In this document: piece after piece, positions 1 to 10,339 of the stretch
Numbering within the stretch: position 1 is the stretch's first letter
How the letters are laid out: each line of letters begins with the position of its first letter
Assembly (NCBI GenBank): GCA_029204225.1
Contig: CM055101.1
Coordinates: 46,239,906 to 46,303,905 of the forward strand
DNA from: Diphasiastrum complanatum
Taxonomy: Eukaryota; Streptophyta; Lycopodiopsida; Lycopodiales; Lycopodiaceae
Length of the DNA stretch: 64,000 bases
Direction of reading: 5' to 3'
Notes under the pieces: generated by a model
What the model saw: the letters and a program-made list of their open reading frames with translations, nothing else
Databases searched by the model: none
What the model was told of the DNA's origin: nothing
Made by a program: the position numbers and the translations under genes

Positions 1-144
1 CTACTTAACGTGGCATCAAGCATGCCAAGAAAACTTTTGCTAATCCTACGCATTCTAGAGACATGACAAATACATTCGCAATATGCCATGTGACTGAAGA
101 CGGTTAGCAGTGACCGTTGGTGTCACGTGACATGGGCACCAACA
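1..144 (-). repeat. Putative 3' LTR of copia element 1, cut by window edge
   Basis: On the minus strand a TGTTGG start follows a short purine-rich stretch (about 145-160) that lies just after the end of the element's RNase H reading frame. This is where a 3' LTR should begin. I found no matching 5' LTR at the other end of the element (about 4,460 onward), so the assignment rests on position and the TG start only. Confidence 0.4.
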
Positions 145-149
145 ATCCT

Positions 150-2177
150 CATCTCAATGCTCTCCGTCTTCTCTAATGATGCTCTTCATTCCCATGGCAT
201 TTCTTAAGCATACAAATCTATCCTTCGATAGAGGCTTGGTCATTATGTCAGCAGTCATCATTTTGGTGGGACAGAACTCCAGCACCATCTTCTGGCTTTG
301 TACCAAATCTTTGACAAAGTGGTGCTGGATGTCAATGCGTTTCCTTCATTTATGCAAACCTCCATTCCTGCACATGAAGATGCTGCCCTGGTTGTCGTTG
401 AAGATCTTCATCCCTTTTTGTTGAGATGCCTATCTCGTGGCATAGACTCTTGATCCAAACATACTCCCTAGCGCCATGACATATCCCCATTAATTCCACT
501 TCCATTGAGGAGACTCGCCACAGATTTTTGCTTGCTGCTTGCCCAGCTTACAACTCCTCCGCCCATCATGAAGACAAACCCACAAGTAGATTTCTTGTCA
601 TTTGTGTCACCTGCCCAGTCAGAGTCGACAAACCCCTCAACGTTTTTAAAAGGAAATCTATATTCCAACCCAAGTTCAATGGTTCCCTTTAAGTACTTCA
701 GAACTCTTTTGGCTGCTTGCCAATGATCGATGCCTGGGTTTTCCAGATACCTGCTGAGTGATCCAATTGTCATGGCTATATCTGGCCTAGTGCATACCAT
801 GGCATACATCAGTGATCCCACTAGGCTTCTATATGGATATCGGTTCATTTTTGCTCTGTCAGACTCAGTCTGTGGTGACATCTCCTTGCTCGATCTTATT
901 CCCTGTTCTTGTGGAGTTCCAATAGGATTGCAATTTTCCATCCCAAATCTTTTGAGCATATTAATGATGTACCTTTCCTGCCTTAGGTGGATAGACTTTC
1001 TGATTCTATCTCTTTCAACTTGAATTCCTAGGCAATAATGCAACTGCCCCATATCCTTGATTTCAAACTCAGTCTTCAATTGTGCCTTATAGGACTCTAG
1101 CCTTGAAATGTTGTCGCCAATCAGAATTATATTGTCCACATAAAGTGCTATGACGGTGATTTCCAAATGAGACCTTCTGACGAATATGCTCTGATCTGAG
1201 TTGCATTTTTTGAAATTTCGCTCACGAAGGTATATTTCAATTTGTTCATACCAGACCTTGGATGATTACTTTAATCCATATAGGGCTTTGTTGAGTTTGC
1301 AGACCATGCCCGACCCTTCTTCAAATCCCTCTGGTTGTTTCATATACATGTCCTCACTTAGTGTCTCGTTCAGAAATGTAGTCTTGATGTCAAGCTGATA
1401 GATCTCCATGTCATTGGCCGCTGCCCATGCAAGAATTATCCTAATCGATCCGATTCTAGAAACTGGGGCAAAAGTTTCATCAAAGTTCACGCCTTCTGTC
1501 TGCGAGCATCCTTTGGCTACTATCAGTGCCTTATATCTCTCCACATTGCCCTCTGCATCATATTTTAACTTATAAATCCACCTGTAGCCAATGGCACTCC
1601 TACCTTCTAGTATGTGTACCAGACTCCACACATTGTTCTTCTTGATCGACTCCATTTCCTCTGTCATCGCATGGAGCCACTCGTTCCAATCTCCCCTCTC
1701 TCGAGCTTCCCGATAAGTTCCTGGCTCTTCATTTGGCTCTTGACTCATGAATATCATCTCATTGAATCTTTGGGGAGCTCTCTTTGCCCTGTTTGGTCTC
1801 GCCTCAACAATTGTCTCTGAGTTCTCCCTATTGAACTTGATCTTGAGCCTTGGTTGCCCCACTGTATTAGGTTCTTCGTTCTCTTCCGCATCAAAAAATT
1901 CCTCCCCTGCGGACACCTGACCATCAATGCTCTCATCATGGGTATGATCATCCGAAGATACATTGTCTTGGGATGTATTGGAGCTCGAAATGCTAATGAC
2001 CTTTGTAGGAAACATCACACCCCCCTTGAGTCCACGATCTGCATCAGAATTGGAGGTGGGTTTTACCTCCACTGTGGGATCTTCATCAAACACAACATCC
2101 CTGGCATTGATGAACTTTTTTGTAACGGGATCAAAGAGCTTATATCCCTTAGTCCCTTCCGAATATCCTACAAACAA
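150..2177 (-). pseudogene. Copia element 1: reverse transcriptase and RNase H, broken
   Basis: This is the 3' half of a Ty1-copia polyprotein, which copies element RNA into DNA in cytoplasmic particles. From 2177 downward it reads an integrase C-terminal motif (FVGYSEGTKGYKLFDP), an acidic linker, then the RT start (YRWIYKLKYDAEGNVERYKA, ETFAPVSR). The second RT block at 1166 has the catalytic box as YVDN instead of YVDD. RNase H follows (DSDWAGDTNDKKSTCG), and a one-base shift near 510 moves the frame; the next frame continues with a DNQG box and an ADIMTKPLS tail near 180. An in-frame stop near 360 and the break between 1266 and 1166 add to the damage. The family is certain and the copy is inactive. 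Confidence 0.9.
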
Positions 2178-2231
2178 GCATTTGTTGGATTTAGGATCAA
2201 GTTTCTTTCGTTTTTCTTTGGGAATGTGTAC

Positions 2232-3276
2232 TTATGCAGTGCAGCCAAACACCCTAAAGTGATCTACTCTTGGCTTATGTCCGTACCACATCTCGTGAGG
2301 GGTTTTTCCTACCAGGGCCTTCGTTGGAGATCTGTTGATTATGTGACATGCAGTTGCCACAGCTTCTGCCCATACATACTTAGGTAGATCATTCTCCTGC
2401 AACATGCAATGCGTCATTTCCATCAGTGTTCTATTTTTTTTTTTCGCCAAGCCATTCTATTCAAGAGTGTATGGTACAGTGAATTCTCTCAAGATACCAT
2501 TCTTTAGACAGAATTCATCGAATTCTTTGTTCTTGAATTCTCCTCCATTGTCACTTCTGAGCTTCTTGACTTTCTTGTTGGTTTCACTCTCAGCTATGCT
2601 CTTGAATGCCTTGAAACTTTCAAGTGCCTGAGATTTTTGCTTCAAGGTCTAAATTCGAGTCCTCCTCGTGTGGTTGTCTGTGTATGTAACGAAGTACCTA
2701 GATCCACCGATAGATGGCACCTCCATTGGTCCACAAATGTCCGTGTGAATCAGCCCAAGTACTTCAGTGGATCTTGTTGGATGTATCTCTGGAAAACGTT
2801 CTCTATGCTGCTTTCCAAAAATGCACACATCACATTTGTCTATCCCCTCCTTGACATCGTAATCGAACCCCCTCAGCATCTCGTCATTTGCCAACGTCTG
2901 AAGACTCTTGCCAGCATCCTAGATGCCCCATCCGCCTATGCCAAAGACTATTGGTTTTGTTGGAGTCAACCGTCAGACACGCCATGGATCTTTGGTCAGC
3001 TCCTCCTTGTAGTTGATACAAACCTCCTATCCTGAATCCAATGTCAATTAGTCTGTCATCCGTCTGAATGCTGCACCCTTCTTTTTTGAACAACACATGA
3101 TATCCAGTATCTGTAAGTCTGGCTACCGACAATAGGTTCTTGGCCAAATTAGGAACATGTAGCATGTCACACATGTTCATACTCCTGTCTTTCCCAAGCC
3201 ATATGAGAACGGAGCCTCTCCCTACCGCATCAATCACGCCTTTGTCCCCCATCATGATCTCCTTACCGATGAGCAT
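2232..3276 (-). pseudogene. Copia element 1: GAG-pre-integrase and integrase, broken
   Basis: Minus-strand frames at 3276-2884, 2894-2649, 2645-2457 and 2450-2232 together cover the copia integrase. The first holds the GAG-pre-integrase region (LHVPNLAKNLLSVARL, then SLWHRRMGHLG with the zinc-binding histidines). The second has the cysteine pair CDVCIFGKQHR and the first catalytic aspartate region (HTDICGP). The third has the second aspartate (LRSDNGGEFKN). The last has the conserved start KKKNRTLMEMTHCML. The pieces lie in different frames with stops between them, so no full integrase can be made. The order gag, integrase, RT is that of Ty1-copia and not gypsy. Confidence 0.88.
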
Positions 3277-3338
3277 CTGATAGGTGATGAAGGCATCACG
3301 ATTGTCATATAGGACGTAGCTACAGAATCAAGACACCA

Positions 3339-4338
3339 TTATGCATCTGTGTCAATGATCTGTCTCTTGGCTTTCAACTGTACATCGATGACCTCGTTAG
3401 AATCAGATGATGCATCATATGACTGTGTGTCTGATAGTTCCAGGGAGTTCCAATTCTCTTTAGCCATTATAGCGAATGCATCTGTGGTCTCCTGCACTTC
3501 ATCAACTAGGTTGGCTTGATCTGGACTCCTCCTCTGCATGTCAGCTTTCTTTTTATTGCATTCACGAGCAAAGTGCCCTGGCCGATCACAGTAGTAACAC
3601 TTCTTGTCAAATTTTCCCTGGCCATCACTTGAAGTCCTCCTCTTGCTGACTCGATTGCCCACCTTCTGTAATGGGTCTTTGATTCTTGATCCCCATCTTC
3701 TTGAAGCCACTCAAGAGTGCCATTTCATCCTATGCTGGATTGACCTTCCGCCTACTTTCTTCCTGAATGAGCCTCCGAGTGATAAACTCCATGTCCAGTT
3801 TATCCTCAAACCCATCAAGCATCATGACCAATGGATCATAGCTGGATGGGAGACTGGTGATCAGATTGTATATAAGCTATTGTTTGTCAACCACTACACT
3901 GGCCGCTATTAGCTAGCTTCCAATGTCCTTGATCTCCTCCACATGGTCCCTCATCGAATCACCCTCATTCATCTTGGCGTTCGTCAGCTGCCTCTGCAAC
4001 ATCAGAATACTTGAGAAACCTTTAGCTTGAAATCTGCCATGAAGCACATCCCATACCCCCTTTGTTGTCCCCTGATCTCTTACTAATGAGATCGCGGTCT
4101 TGCCTAAGCTCAGGCACAACATCATGTGTGCCTTCGACCCTTTCGTAGTTATCAATTCGGCCTGCTGTGCGTTCTTCACCCGGCCCTCTTGATCCAGTTC
4201 AGGAGTCTCCTCGCCTGATACGACGCCCCATAGGCCCTTGTCTTTCAGCAAGATTTTCATTTTTCAACTCCACGAGCTGTAATTGTCAGCCTCTAACCGA
4301 TCAATCATCTTGCTCTCCGTCGACGCTTCTAGTGCCAT
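3339..4338 (-). pseudogene. Copia element 1: gag with zinc knuckle, broken
   Basis: Gag is the structural protein of copia particles. An ATG at 4338 on the minus strand opens a frame with the usual start (IDRLEADNYSSWS), but a TGA follows at about 4262. The frame goes on from 4260 (MKILLKDKGLWGVV) to about 3913. After frame changes, a nucleocapsid zinc knuckle of form C-x2-C-x4-H-x4-C (CYYCDRPGHFAREC) lies near 3,600-3,550. The protease that should follow the knuckle is not readable. The primer site just upstream (4443-4452) fixes this as the 5' end of the element. Confidence 0.85.
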
Positions 4339-4442
4339 CTTCTCCGATTTGTAGGAGCTTCAAATGATTGTCACTTTATGCAGATTGACCAATCGAACGA
4401 GTTTACTCGTGTCAGCAAAAAGTAGAATCAGCAATTGATACT

Positions 4443-4452
4443 GCTCTGATAC
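4443..4452 (-). other. Primer binding site of copia element 1
   Basis: On the minus strand the ten bases GTATCAGAGC match the core of the usual copia primer site, which pairs with the 3' end of initiator tRNA-Met. The site lies about 105 bases upstream of the gag ATG at 4338. The expected leading TG is CA here, which may be the end of the LTR. Confidence 0.6.
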
Positions 4453-4459
4453 TGTTCGA

Positions 4460-5090
4460 TCCAAGATAGCATGCGATCCTAGGATTCTTCCTTTACATAC
4501 GTGGGCCCATAACCATTGTTAGAATGAAACACAATGAGGAAGATGATAGCATGAAAGACAGAATCTACAAGCACTCGATTAATCAATCATAAAGCAAAAT
4601 CACACTCACATACAAAAAGCAATCTCCTGATTACCAAAAGCGTGATCATAGCCTCACGAAGCATGTACATATATATGCATGCTCATTAGGGAAAATATGG
4701 GCTCAAAATGGGCCCTTTAAAAACTTTCACTTTAGAGAGAGATTACGTAGAGAGAGAATGCAAACCGGTAACTTTTGGTCGCCGGTTTTCGAGTTTCCGG
4801 CCTTGCTCAATGTTTAGCTAGTATGGTTAACTTCAGACAATAGTTAGTTTAGCATGAGATGTAATAACTTCTCTTCATGCTCATTCTCAAATTTGGGACT
4901 AGAGCTTTAAGACTGAATATCTTGGTGTGCTCAATGCAAAAACTGAAGCGAGAGAGGCAAAACTTTTGAAATCACTGTATGCTTATAGTGAAATATGAGG
5001 TGGGACGATTTTTCAATGCGACATAAACATTACAAAAGTAAGGAATGCTAGATCTATTCATATTGATTTATTGTAGATAGATTCATTTAC
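4460..5090. other. Non-coding stretch, possible degenerate 5' LTR
   Basis: There is no reading frame with recognisable content. By position 4,460 to about 4,800 should hold the 5' LTR of copia element 1 (read on the minus strand), and an ATATATATGC stretch near 4,670 could be its TATA region. It does not visibly match the putative 3' LTR at 1-144. Confidence 0.3.
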
Positions 5091-5965
5091 ATGATTGTAG
5101 CTTTAACAACGGCAATGTTCCATTTGCATGTTGCTCTTTCGATGGAATGCATTCCAATCATTAAGAAAAATGTGAAAGTTGTAGAGAATGTTGCAGCAAT
5201 AGTTAGAGAATTGAGAATGAATAATCATATGAATATAGATTTGTGGGTGGATGGATCAATTTATCCTAATGATCCAGCTACCAATTTGTGTCCATATTTT
5301 AAGTTTGTAACTCATCTTCTCAAATATGTATGTGAAGGAAATAGCGGATTACTTGGATATTGTCAAAGGTTGCGAGATATTGGAATGCATAGCATATCTT
5401 GTCTGAATCAACAATTACAGTTTGCTAATCAACAATTGCAACGTGCAAATCAACAATTGCTTCATTATGTGCAACACACTAGTGCTGAAAACAATGCACT
5501 CAAGAATGCTATGTCAGAGTTGAATGCTACTGTTGCTACTCTCCGAGGATCAAACCAAGAAATGTTAGAATCCATGGAAAAGTTGCGATCCGAGAGTTTA
5601 AAATCTGTTGTTGATCTAAAAGTTATCAATAAGGCAATGATGAAGAGGAAAAGAAAGAGAGTACCGATGAAGAATATTGATGACCTATCTACACATAGCG
5701 GCAATCAGAAAAAAAAGAATCCGAGCATTCAAGTATGTTGTCATCTAAACTGTTTATTTGATTTGTATATGTCATTTAAGTTTGATTTGCACTTGATAAC
5801 ATGGATTACTTATTTATTAAACATAATTTGAGTTTCATATGTTTGTTGCAGATCATGTTTGGTGGCAAAGAACTATTTAACAGATTGTTCATGCATTGGA
5901 TCATCTTTAAGTCATGTTTTACCAAGAAAGTCAGCAAAGGAAATGATAAAAAATGCTCGGTTTGA
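5091..5965 (+). CDS. Hypothetical two-exon coiled-coil protein
   Basis: Not recognised. Exon 1 runs 5091-5732 and exon 2 5852-5965; the intron has GT at 5733 and a TTTGTTGCAG acceptor ending at 5851, and joins in phase 0, giving about 250 residues. The N-terminal 100 residues contain LWVDGSIYPNDPATNLCPYF and look globular. Residues about 105-185 are a coiled coil with a repeated NQQLQ unit (LNQQLQFANQQLQRANQQL) followed by heptad-like leucines. A basic cluster MMKRKRKRVP near residue 185 could be a nuclear signal. The ATG is chosen because an in-frame TGA lies 30 bases upstream, but an AG just before it could be an acceptor for an earlier exon. It sits between retroelement scraps, so it may belong to a mobile element. 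Confidence 0.45.
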
Positions 5966-6324
5966 AAAAATGAAAAATGAAGTTGTCGTCTGTTTCTTGA
6001 TGCACAGTTTAATAGAATATATATGAAATGTGTGGTGCGCAGATCAAATGCGCGTTTTTGGTGGTATCATTGTTCTTGCTTCCTCAGTACAATTGATGTC
6101 TTGTTCATGAATGATTGATGATTGGTAATCGTTAATGCCTTAATTTGGAATGCCATTTCTTAGCAATTCATAGAACATTGAATTGTTGTGGGACAAGTAG
6201 GACTACTCAGAAAGGTTATGGGCCCACATGCATGACAAGACGTTGTATGGAATCCTGCCCCATCGAAAAAGTTCTAACGAAAAGAACAGCGCGATAAGCT
6301 AAGGAGATGGAGGTGTAGAATACT

Positions 6325-6640
6325 AATGATCAGCGAGGCATCAAGAAGCTCAAAGGCGAGAGATATGGTCTCTGGAAGCGGAGAATCAAGATGGTGTTAG
6401 AAGAGAGAGGGCTATGGAGCATCGCGGAAGGAAGTGAGCTTCCTCCAGAGGCTGACCGTGAGGAAGTGGTGAATGCTAAAGCAACGAGGACATTCAGAGC
6501 TAAGGAGAGAAAGGCATTTGTCACGATCTTACCCTGGGAGAGATGCCAGCCACACAGGTACAAGATGCGAAGGATGCCAAACAGGTCTGGGATACCTTAG
6601 AGGGCATATATGTAGGATCATGTGTAAATTGGAGTTCAAA
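6325..6640 (+). pseudogene. Copia gag fragment (UBN2-like)
   Basis: The frame reads GERYGLWKRRIKMVLEERGL, the typical beginning of plant copia gag, where a W follows the start and a K/R-rich segment leads to a long ERGLW helix. It carries on with an alanine- and glutamate-rich stretch to about 6,520 and then changes frame. It is an isolated N-terminal piece with no pol on this strand. The next piece of copia, from about 6,640, is on the opposite strand. Confidence 0.6.
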
Positions 6641-7200
6641 GATTTAGTTCAGCAAGAGAGACGTAATCTAAAATTTTGTTCAGCCACATTTATGAATGTC
6701 TTCTTGTATATATCCATTAAGGAATGTTGTCTGAACGTCCATCTGGTGAATGTCTAGATCTTTTGTAGCTACGATAACCAATAGTGTTTGAACAGATTGA
6801 TGCTTTACAACTGGACTATTTAGTGTAATCTATTACCTACAATTGTTCGTAGCCTTTCACAACTAGTTGAGTGTTTTATTTGAATATAGATCCATCTAGG
6901 TTAAGCTTCAACTTGAATATCCACTTAGTGTCAATAATCTTCTCATTCGCAGGAGGGTCGACAAGACTACAAGTCTTGTTCTTCAGTAAGGAATCATACT
7001 CAACATTCGTGGCCACATTCCAGTTGTTTGTGTCTGAGTTCAAAAGGCTTCTACACCTATGGTAGATTCATCCCGAATCATGAATGCTTGAGGGATGTAT
7101 CGATAAGACTCTTGTCTAATTCGAGCAGATCTTCGAACTATCGTTGGTTGGTGACTAGGTAGCTCTCCTTCTGTGAGATTGGGATATCTTTTATAGGTGT
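6640..7200 (-). pseudogene. Copia reverse transcriptase N-terminal fragment
   Basis: Read on the minus strand, 7,050-6,880 gives the start of copia RT: EYDSLLKNKTCSLVDPPANE followed by DTKWIFKLKLNLDG. Downstream the frame decays, but a TTFLNG box (usually NAFLNG, near 6,730) and traces of the following motif are visible. The active-site YVDD region is absent. This fragment points towards the gag fragment at 6,325-6,640 instead of following it, so the two are not a simple remnant of one element. Confidence 0.7.
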
Positions 7201-9030
7201 AAAGGTATGGTTTCTTCTTTTGCTTTGTATGTTTTTGTCCAAAATCTACTTTGAAAATATTTTATAGCATTATTCTTTGTGCAGATTACGAGGGGAAATT
7301 GAAATATATTATCAAGTTGGGAAAATTAGAGTAACGTAAAAGGCTGGAAATTAGAGTGCACAACTATGACATCAATTGAACCAAGCATTGGTACAGATCA
7401 ATCAATACAACTCGAATGACTTTAGTTTTTAATCAAAAAATCATATTTCATGGACTGTTGCATTTGAAGTTCCTAAAGAGTTACATGAAATCTTGAAGTG
7501 GGTTTTTGAAAGGTGCAATATTGCTAAGATAGTGCATGCACAAAATCAAAGATATACAATGTTAGTAAATAAACAAGAATGATGTGGTATTGTACCACAA
7601 AGGCCTTGCCATGTCATAATAGCATGAATCCTAAAATTTTAGAAAATTTTAGGATTTGTTTAAAGTGTTTTCTATATTGTTGTGATAAATTATTTTGTAG
7701 TTTCAAAATTTGGATAGTAGTTTGTCGTAAGTTTTTAGCAGACATTTGCATCTTAGATGAGATCTATAATATTTGTTATTTATTTTAAAAGTCAATTTAT
7801 TATAAGTTTTATACAAAGTTGTTTTTTAGATAAAGATGTTGATTCCATTATTATACTTGTTGGCTTTTTCAAACAATGGCCAAAAGTTTGAATAAACTAA
7901 ATCATAATTAAAAAGGATATGTTACTATGACTTTGTTATATTTTAAGCATTTTAGCCCATGAGTTGTTGAAAAGCCTAGATAAATTATCTTCTTTTAGGA
8001 GAAACGTTGATTCTTTCTTTCGCACTTTTTTTCGAATTTCCTCCATGTTTTTGTATAAAATCTTCAACAGATATTTCTTGTTCACTGAAATTGCTCAGTG
8101 GATTCATTATTGTGTTTTTCGCTTCGTTTAATAGTTGATGATATTCATTTGTTTTTATGTCATTTCTCAAGTAATAAATGATGATGTTGTTTGATAGTTG
8201 TGAGTCTCGATGGACTTAACATGATGACCAAAAAAAAGAGAAATCACTTGAAGACCCATTTTTTTTACATTTATTAAATTTTTTTTAAAAGTATCCAAAT
8301 TTAAAATGCTTCAAATAAATATATTGTAATGTTAAGAAAATGTTGTATTTTGCAAGAAAATAATTTAAGTTACAAAAATTTGGTCAATAGATTTTTATAA
8401 ATAGCTTAAAACTAGCTTATATTAAATAACAATACTATTTAAAATAAAATCATTAGATACACAACCACTAAAATACCTAAAAAATATTTTTTGCTTTACT
8501 AAAACAAAAGTTATAGTTTTTTTTTTTGAATTTTAAAAGTTTTCTAAATTACAATTCTGGTATCGAAAAAAATATTTTTTAAATTATGTTAAAAATTTGA
8601 ATCAATATTTTTTAAAATTTTAAATTTTTGAAAATCTTTACTTACACCCACGTAAGTTTATTAAATATTTAAACATTAAATAAATGCAAATGAAATTACT
8701 TTACAATAATCATGATTAAATTATTTGTGATAATATTTAAATCACCCTACAAAAAATCTAAATTTTTCTTTTTTCATTTCTTATAATTTCTAACAATATT
8801 TTTTTACAAAAAATATTATAAAAACACATCTAAAATTAAAATATTGTAAACTTGACAAATCGTTACAATTTCATTTTTGGTAATAATTATCAATGTAAAA
8901 ATTTTTAAAATATTTCAGATTTTAAATTTTAAATCGTTAAAAAACAAATTTGAAAATATTAAATCAATAAAAAAGAATTCAAAACACAATACATCAAAAA
9001 TATAAACACAATTATTTTTTAAAACAAAAG
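7201..9030. other. AT-rich non-coding stretch
   Basis: Very AT-rich, most strongly from 8,220 to 9,030 with long A and T runs. The only frame of note is a 61-codon one at 8170-7985 (minus) that contains FSEQEISVEDFIQKHGG and a basic tail; it has no recognisable homology and I do not call it a gene. The richness may mark the 3' flank of the methyltransferase locus. Confidence 0.5.
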
Positions 9031-9035
9031 AGACT

Positions 9036-10265
9036 TTATAATTCCCAAAAATTATCGATGTCATTTACATCTTTTTCTTTTGCTTTTTCTTGAGTAGCCA
9101 CTGTACTATCAAGTGGCACATCTTCTACAATTTCCTCGACTACAGTTACTACATTGTAATCTTGAACCAAGACATCAGCAAATTCTCCTGTGTCGCCTAC
9201 TTTTTCGCTAGCAAGAGACTGAGATTCCTCGGACAAGGGAATTATTGTATCCTCGTTGTCCAAACTCTTTCCCACCTCAGATAATTCATCTGGCAAAATT
9301 GAAAGAGATTTCATTCTCATTTTTACAAAATCAACTAAATTAGTATCTAGATCTACTACAGCAACATGTCTACCTTTCTGAATAGCACATGCGCTCGTAG
9401 TGTCGCTATCGCTAAATAAATCTAAAACCCAATCAGCTGGGTGAGAAAAAATATCAATTAAATGATTAATTAATTGTTGTGGCTTTTGGTAGGGACAAGC
9501 CACGGAACCTGTCATTGGATTTTTTAATTTCTTTGTCACAGCTGAATACTTGAACAAGTTTCCAAAACTTGTCAATCCGGAAGTGTTATAATACAGCATC
9601 GAACGTTTGCCATCCAAAGAATAATAATTGATGGTTATGTATTCTATTTCATTGCAAAGTCGAGCTCCTCCCGAGTTCTTGACATTGGGCTTGTACTTGA
9701 CATGAAACATTACAAGTAAAATAAATCTAAAATTTTAATTTTAAAATAAAAAATTTAAAATAAAATTATGAATTAAAATACGGATTGATAATTTAGGATT
9801 AAGAACTTACCACACAGCATTCTCTAATCTCGCATTACAGAAAGTTAGTAGAGCTTTCTGTACTGATGTTGACTGCCAAGAATAATGAAAAATAACAACT
9901 CTCCAAATTGGAGAAGTTGTGACTTCAAGAAAGCCCTGCATAAAACTATGGATTTCAGTGAATTTGAAAGGAGTATCATCATTTAATGATTCCTTTATTT
10001 GACATCCATATGGTATATCGGCGATGCAGAGTGTATAGGCCTTTTTCTTAAAAATCTTAAAATTTCTCTACAATCGCCCTCCTCAATAGAGTAAAAGCAT
10101 GGTTGACCATCGACACTTTTGGGAAGGTAGGTCTCTAATGGATCCTCCTCCGCAATGGTCTCACCACGTGCCAATCTCTCCCTGACCCTTTTTTCTGCTT
10201 TTGCCTTCAGAATATGTCTCTTGAATTGCTCTGGAAGGACTTTAATTTTTTTTGTCTTCGGGAGA
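9036..10265 (-). pseudogene. Beta-class N6-adenine/N4-cytosine DNA methyltransferase-like gene, broken
   Basis: Such enzymes transfer a methyl group from S-adenosylmethionine to an amino group of adenine or cytosine in DNA. Exon a (10265-9811) follows a CTTTTTCCTTTTCAG acceptor and reads PCFYSIEEGDCREILRFL. In the next frame comes the catalytic motif IV as IADIPYG at 10020-10005, where DPPY is usual. A GTAAGT donor follows at 9810. Exon b (about 9726-9036) holds a GGARL/EYITINYYS strand region, then CPYQKPQQLINHLIDIFS and the SAM-binding motif I as VLDLFSDSDTT (9428-9393; usual DPFxGSGTT), and an acidic tail. Motif IV before motif I is the order of beta-class enzymes. Breaks: a one-base shift in an A-run near 10038, and a TGA at the a-b exon junction. 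No upstream exon is found. The family call is firm; activity is unlikely. Confidence 0.75.
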
Positions 10266-10339
10266 CTGAAAAGGAAAAAGCTATGCTTAGCATAGGAGGC
10301 AAAAAAATATAAAATAGAATAGGAGAACTGTTTCTCCAG

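Noticed and set aside
1854-2387. 177-residue plus-strand frame
   Set aside because: It is antisense to copia element 1 integrase and RT and has no motif of its own.
8220-9030. AT-rich stretch as replication origin or matrix attachment site
   Set aside because: Composition alone is not evidence, and no known motif set is seen.
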